A stretch of DNA of 11,330 bases. Source: Chitinophagales bacterium. GTDB taxonomy: Bacteria > Bacteroidota > Bacteroidia > Chitinophagales > Chitinophagaceae. Below, piece by piece: positions 7,996 through 11,330 of the stretch. Made by a program: the position numbers and the translations under genes. Positions within the stretch are counted from its first letter, which is position 1. Each line of letters begins with the position of its first letter. A model generated the notes under the pieces. It was not told the DNA's origin, ran no database searches, and saw only the letters and a program-made list of their open reading frames with translations. Location of the stretch: NCBI GenBank assembly GCA_013297585.1, contig JAAFHG010000081.1, forward strand, positions 1 through 11,330. The letters run 5' to 3'.

Positions 7996-10344
7996 TTATT
8001 GTTTTATGGCCTTAAGGGTTGTTTTTTCTTTGCCACATTGTACAGTAACAAAGTAGTTGGTACTTGGTAGTGAACTTAGATTATAGCTAATATTGCCTGT
8101 TGCGGTTATTTGTTGTGTAGCAATGGTTTGTCCTGCTATATTGGTTAATGTGGCAGTAGCAGTTTTATTAGCAGGCAAACTAATGAATACTTGTAGTTTA
8201 TTGCTAACGATATTGCTACCTGCAATAGTTGCTATAAAACTATTTATTGCTGGTGTAGGTACAATTGTTTTGTTATTTAGTAATAAAACAAAACGGCTAT
8301 CGCCAAAAGTGGCACTATCGGTATTGTTTATTGTAAAATTGTATGCAGCATCTTGTGCCAATATTGTTTTAAGATTGGTTAGCTTATCCCATAAAACAAT
8401 TTGTTGGTTACTATCTAAATTAAGTTGTGCTACTTTAAAGGTAATATTACTATTACCTGCGGCGTTTATACCAATGCCCATTGGTATAAATGTGCCATTT
8501 ATAAACGGTGTAGTATTTACTGCCAATTTTATTTTATCGGCACTTAGAGTATAATTGTTTACTACATCGTTGCTGGGCTTTGTTCCATCAATCCCATTAT
8601 TAAAATCAGTTTTATACTTTTTATCAAACTTTACAATGGTATTATCATACTCTTCACCATTGTAAATAGTTTTTAGTTCTATAAATTTTTGAGGTTCGTT
8701 GACAGTTCCAAAAACACTGGTGCCGGTGCTAGTAGTAGTAGCAATATTGCTAATGTTAAATGCAAAGTCGTTAGCTATTTGGGTATTTCCTTGAGTTATT
8801 ACACCAAAAAAACCAGTATATGCAGGTATTGTATAATTTGGGCTTAAAGAAACATCAACTGCAATATAGCTGCCAGTATATGGGTTGCGTAAATAAATAG
8901 TGTTAGTTAATCTTCTAATATTATCTGCACTGTTAAAGTTACTGGCATCACTAGTTATGGCTTGTCCAATATTAAATGGAGCTGCAAAAGGATTCCCCAG
9001 CAAGATAAAATTTTGTGTACTACCACTACCGCCATTCGAACCAGAATTTGGTAATAAATTAACACTTCCAACAGATGTAGCTAGTGTGTTTGTCATATTT
9101 ATAGTAACTGGGCTTGGTGTATATGGTAAGCCATTTAAGCCTTCGTTAAAAGTACCCCGTATTAATATTCTTAATCCTCTTCTTCTGCTCCACCCGGTTG
9201 ATGAGTTTGCATTTGTAAGGGCTATCCACCCTGGGTCAGGATTTATACTTCCATTTGCGATAGAGCTAATCCAGGTAAAAACGCTGGGGTTATTGGTTGT
9301 GGTATTGTGAGAAAAACCATTAGTAGTACCACCTGTACCTGTATAGGAAATAGATGTGCCTAAAACCGCTGCAATTGATAAATTGGCATTAAAAGGATGA
9401 CTCAAAAATCTGAACCGCCTATTACCACCTGGTATATACAACTGGCAAGTAACATTGCCTGTAACATTGCCAAATGTATTAGAAATAGTAGCAATGCGTG
9501 CGGTGCCAGTAGCAGTGGACACCAAAGTTAAATTACCGCCTGCTGCCAAAGTATTGCCACTAGCCACAGCTACTGCACCCGAAACAGTTTGCATAGCACT
9601 AAGGGTAGTGGTAATACTAGTTCCATTTACAGTTAAGTCCCAAAGGCTTTGAGCATTGGATAAAGTAATTGTAGAAGCTGTGCTAAATGATGTTCTGCTA
9701 AAAGGCTTGGTGGCTGTACCATTTGCTGTATTTGAAACAGTTAAATAATAATTAGCTGTGGCTGATGTACCAAAACTAGCACTAGGATTACCACTAGGCA
9801 CTTGATTGTAAGCAACACCAGCATTGGAAGTTACATAACCAAAAAAATTGAATGAACTAGGTAAGCCACCCATAGTACTCCATGGAATGGAAATCTCTCT
9901 TACATTACTCCCATTATCTACATATGAGCCAAAACTTGTAAAGTTAGAACTCCATCCATTACTACCATTGGCCGTTCTGTATTCGCTATATCCATTACCG
10001 AAATAGGTAACAAAATCTGCCCTAAAAGGCAACCTAGAAAAATTTGTGCCATCGTATGCTTGGCCAACTAACGTGCCATCGCTATTGGTACCTCCATTTA
10101 CAGTTGCAAGTGGGTTTCTGTCTATGTAAAAAATGGCTCCTTCGCTAGTATTTGAGCCGTCTAAAGCTATAAATAAGTTTGTAGCATCCCACGTTATATA
10201 CCAATTACCTTGCTGATTTTGGCCATTGGTATGTGTACCATATTCATTGGTACCAATTACACCGTTAATGGTAGGCGAAGCATATTGACTAAAACAAAAC
10301 ACACTGCTAATAGCAAATACTAGTGTTAGTATTTTTTTTTTCAT
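7996..10344 (-). CDS. 782-aa T9SS cargo protein: CBM9/DOMON-like N-terminus, type A sorting domain
   Basis: A signal peptide covers residues 1-20 (MKKK, hydrophobic core, CFSQ). Residues about 24-205 look like a CBM9/DOMON-type beta-sandwich: PTINGVIGTNEYG, WYITWDATNLFIALDG, AIFYIDRNP, and a late ISIPWSTMG. That assignment is tentative. Residues about 230-550 form a Ser/Thr/Asn/Gly-rich beta region containing GGNLTLVSTATGTARIA, FRFLSHPF, FILLGNPF and TIYLRNP, which recur in the large protein at the left of the window. Residues about 705-782 form a T9SS type A sorting domain (LTNIAGQTIATQQI, ISYNLSSLPSTNYFVTV, ending LKAIKQ). The product should cross the outer membrane by the T9SS, losing the C-terminal domain, and be surface-anchored or released. 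The gene is followed after 27 bp by the small PID-CTERM-like gene and is divergent from the lipoprotein gene at 10485. No catalytic motif was recognised. An A10 run lies immediately after the start codon. Confidence 0.92.
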   Translation of the reverse strand: MKKKILTLVFAISSVFCFSQYASPTINGVIGTNEYGTHTNGQNQQGNWYITWDATNLFIALDGSNTSEGAIFYIDRNPLATVNGGTNSDGTLVGQAYDGTNFSRLPFRADFVTYFGNGYSEYRTANGSNGWSSNFTSFGSYVDNGSNVREISIPWSTMGGLPSSFNFFGYVTSNAGVAYNQVPSGNPSASFGTSATANYYLTVSNTANGTATKPFSRTSFSTASTITLSNAQSLWDLTVNGTSITTTLSAMQTVSGAVAVASGNTLAAGGNLTLVSTATGTARIATISNTFGNVTGNVTCQLYIPGGNRRFRFLSHPFNANLSIAAVLGTSISYTGTGGTTNGFSHNTTTNNPSVFTWISSIANGSINPDPGWIALTNANSSTGWSRRRGLRILIRGTFNEGLNGLPYTPSPVTINMTNTLATSVGSVNLLPNSGSNGGSGSTQNFILLGNPFAAPFNIGQAITSDASNFNSADNIRRLTNTIYLRNPYTGSYIAVDVSLSPNYTIPAYTGFFGVITQGNTQIANDFAFNISNIATTTSTGTSVFGTVNEPQKFIELKTIYNGEEYDNTIVKFDKKYKTDFNNGIDGTKPSNDVVNNYTLSADKIKLAVNTTPFINGTFIPMGIGINAAGNSNITFKVAQLNLDSNQQIVLWDKLTNLKTILAQDAAYNFTINNTDSATFGDSRFVLLLNNKTIVPTPAINSFIATIAGSNIVSNKLQVFISLPANKTATATLTNIAGQTIATQQITATGNISYNLSSLPSTNYFVTVQCGKEKTTLKAIKQ

Positions 10345-10366
10345 TGTTGATAAATTTAGGTTAGCA

Positions 10367-10398
10367 CAAATAAAAATTCTAGCTTCTTAATCAACAAT
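10367..10398 (-). promoter_or_regulatory. Candidate Bacteroidota promoter for the T9SS cargo operon
   Basis: On the minus strand, ATTG (10398-10395) and TTTATTTG (10374-10367) are separated by 20 bp. The second box differs from TAnnTTTG by one base. This matches the TTTG/TAnnTTTG layout of Bacteroidota housekeeping promoters, with a leader of under 25 nt before the ATG at 10344. The A/T-rich background makes chance matches likely. Confidence 0.35.
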
Positions 10399-10406
10399 TT
10401 TTTTAA

Positions 10407-10414
10407 TAATTTTG
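10407..10414 (+). promoter_or_regulatory. Candidate -7 element for the lipoprotein gene
   Basis: TAATTTTG is a perfect TAnnTTTG match about 70 bp upstream of the ATG at 10485. No good TTTG box is seen at the proper distance upstream, so it may be weak or need an activator. A one-mismatch alternative, AATATTTG, lies at 10428-10435. Confidence 0.35.
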
Positions 10415-10484
10415 GGATAAAACCCTCAATATTTGGGACGAGACAGATAGCTAGAATAAAAATCATTGGCTTATTTTACACCCT

Positions 10485-11330
10485 ATGCCTTTTACCCTAT
10501 TACTAAAAAGAATAACCTTACTGCTTGTTTGTACCAGCTTGTATATGGCTTGTAAGCAAAAGGCTAGTGTATTAGAAGATGGTCACCCATTTTGGAGATA
10601 CTACGATAAAGGGGATAGCTTTTACATAAACAAAAAAGGTATTGAGGCTTTTGAAAAAAGTTTACTCTATTATGATAGTGCTTATGCCATAGCAGATACC
10701 ACTACCGATCTTTTAGCAAAAGCACATATTAATTTGGCTATTGGTAGGGTGTACGATGCTGCAAAATTCGACCCCCAAAAAACATTACTGTACTACAAAA
10801 AAGCTAGTGAATATTTTAATCAACTAAAAAAAATAAACAATCAAATTTTTTGCGACTACCTAACTATACATGCTTATGCCACAGCTAAAGACAGTGTTAA
10901 TACCATTGAACATATACAAAAGCTATTGAAACAAATAGATACCGTAACCCTGCGTAAGTATTATAATATGCAAACAGTATGTGCCTTTGAAGCCACAGAA
11001 GTGAACAACTACGCATACGCTAAGGAAGTGATTAACAAAATAGATAGCCCACAAACATTAGTAAACAGTGGAATAAAGTATGCAGACAAGTACAAAATTG
11101 TTCAAGCTAAATTAGAATTGCATGACTTTAAAAATAAAAAAAACAATATCCTACAATGGCAAGATAGTGTACAAGCGATGTTAAATGCTACAACGCTTGT
11201 GTACGATAGCATTGATTACATACAACTGTTACATCAATACGCAGGAAGTAAAAATGACTCCAGTGCTGCTACATCATTATTTAACCTGGAAAACAGATTA
11301 AGGGTTAAAACCTCAGATGAACAATTGCAA
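10485..11330 (+). CDS. TPR-like lipoprotein, probably a sensor-regulator (3' end outside window)
   Basis: The frame is open for 282 codons from the ATG at 10485 to the right edge. Residues 1-22 form a lipoprotein signal peptide (LLLKRITLLLVCTSLYMA) with the acceptor Cys at 23 in LYMAC, a relaxed lipobox. The visible mature part is helical, rich in Tyr, Lys and Ala, with TPR-like segments (IEAFEKSLLYYDSAYAIAD, TLLYYKKASEYFNQL, NYAYAKEVINKI). Nothing else can be assigned before the edge. By its divergent position opposite a large T9SS cargo gene and its resemblance in kind to the regulator at 4437, it may continue into a transmembrane helix with either a LuxR-like HTH or a histidine kinase. That continuation is inference. 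The start is favoured because it gives the complete signal peptide. Confidence 0.83.
   Translation, partial: MPFTLLLKRITLLLVCTSLYMACKQKASVLEDGHPFWRYYDKGDSFYINKKGIEAFEKSLLYYDSAYAIADTTTDLLAKAHINLAIGRVYDAAKFDPQKTLLYYKKASEYFNQLKKINNQIFCDYLTIHAYATAKDSVNTIEHIQKLLKQIDTVTLRKYYNMQTVCAFEATEVNNYAYAKEVINKIDSPQTLVNSGIKYADKYKIVQAKLELHDFKNKKNNILQWQDSVQAMLNATTLVYDSIDYIQLLHQYAGSKNDSSAATSLFNLENRLRVKTSDEQLQ

Larger units (their letters stand above)
10345..10484. promoter_or_regulatory. Divergent intergenic region with a 21-bp-spaced direct repeat
   Basis: These 140 bp separate the divergent starts of the T9SS cargo gene and the TPR-like lipoprotein gene. The heptamer TTTGGGA occurs at 10411-10417 and again at 10432-10438, exactly 21 bp apart, or two helical turns, so a protein bound to both would sit on one face of the DNA. 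The repeats lie between the two start codons, next to a perfect TAnnTTTG element, a plausible place for an operator. Confidence 0.45.

Noticed and set aside
8093..9652. Plus-strand open frames at 8093-8554, 8900-9310 and 9455-9652
   Set aside because: All are antisense to the 782-aa T9SS cargo gene, whose domains and sorting signal are clear. Their hydrophobic translations are a by-product of Thr/Asn-rich codons on the other strand.

Overview
The window looks like a piece of a low-GC, A/T-rich Bacteroidota chromosome, probably Chitinophagales or a relative. The evidence is indirect: large secreted proteins built from FG-GAP, LamG and fibronectin III modules, a C-terminal type IX secretion (T9SS) sorting domain, a tiny PID-CTERM-like sorting protein, TPR/transmembrane/helix-turn-helix regulators, TAnnTTTG-type promoter elements and little Shine-Dalgarno signal. 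The taxonomic placement is inference.

Layout, left to right. (1) 1-4200, minus strand: the first 1400 codons of a very large secreted protein that runs off the left edge. It has a signal peptide, a seven-repeat FG-GAP/VCBS beta-propeller, LamG, FnIII, a second LamG, and a beta-rich tail region of the kind found in T9SS cargo. (2) 4201-4436: a divergent intergenic region with a 12-bp inverted repeat. (3) 4437-6170, plus strand: a membrane regulator with periplasmic TPRs, one transmembrane helix, a coiled coil and a cytoplasmic LuxR-like HTH. (4) About 6186-7614: a degraded IS5-family insertion sequence whose transposase carries four single-base homopolymer indels and one nonsense codon. (5) 7701-7732: a strong intrinsic terminator for the minus-strand operon to its right. 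(6) 7777-7968 and 7996-10344, both minus strand: a 63-aa PID-CTERM-like protein and, 27 bp upstream of it, a 782-aa T9SS cargo protein. (7) 10345-10484: a second divergent intergenic region with candidate promoters in both directions. (8) 10485-11330, plus strand: the N-terminal part of a TPR-like lipoprotein that runs off the right edge.

The overall pattern is two similar blocks separated by a dead IS. In each block a large minus-strand surface protein is transcribed away from a plus-strand, envelope-located TPR-type protein. The two surface proteins share a C-proximal module although the rest of their architecture differs. My working hypothesis is that each TPR protein senses something in the envelope and controls its divergent surface-protein gene, and that the small PID-CTERM-like protein is co-expressed with the T9SS cargo on the right. 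The paired layout is visible in the sequence; the regulatory link is inference.
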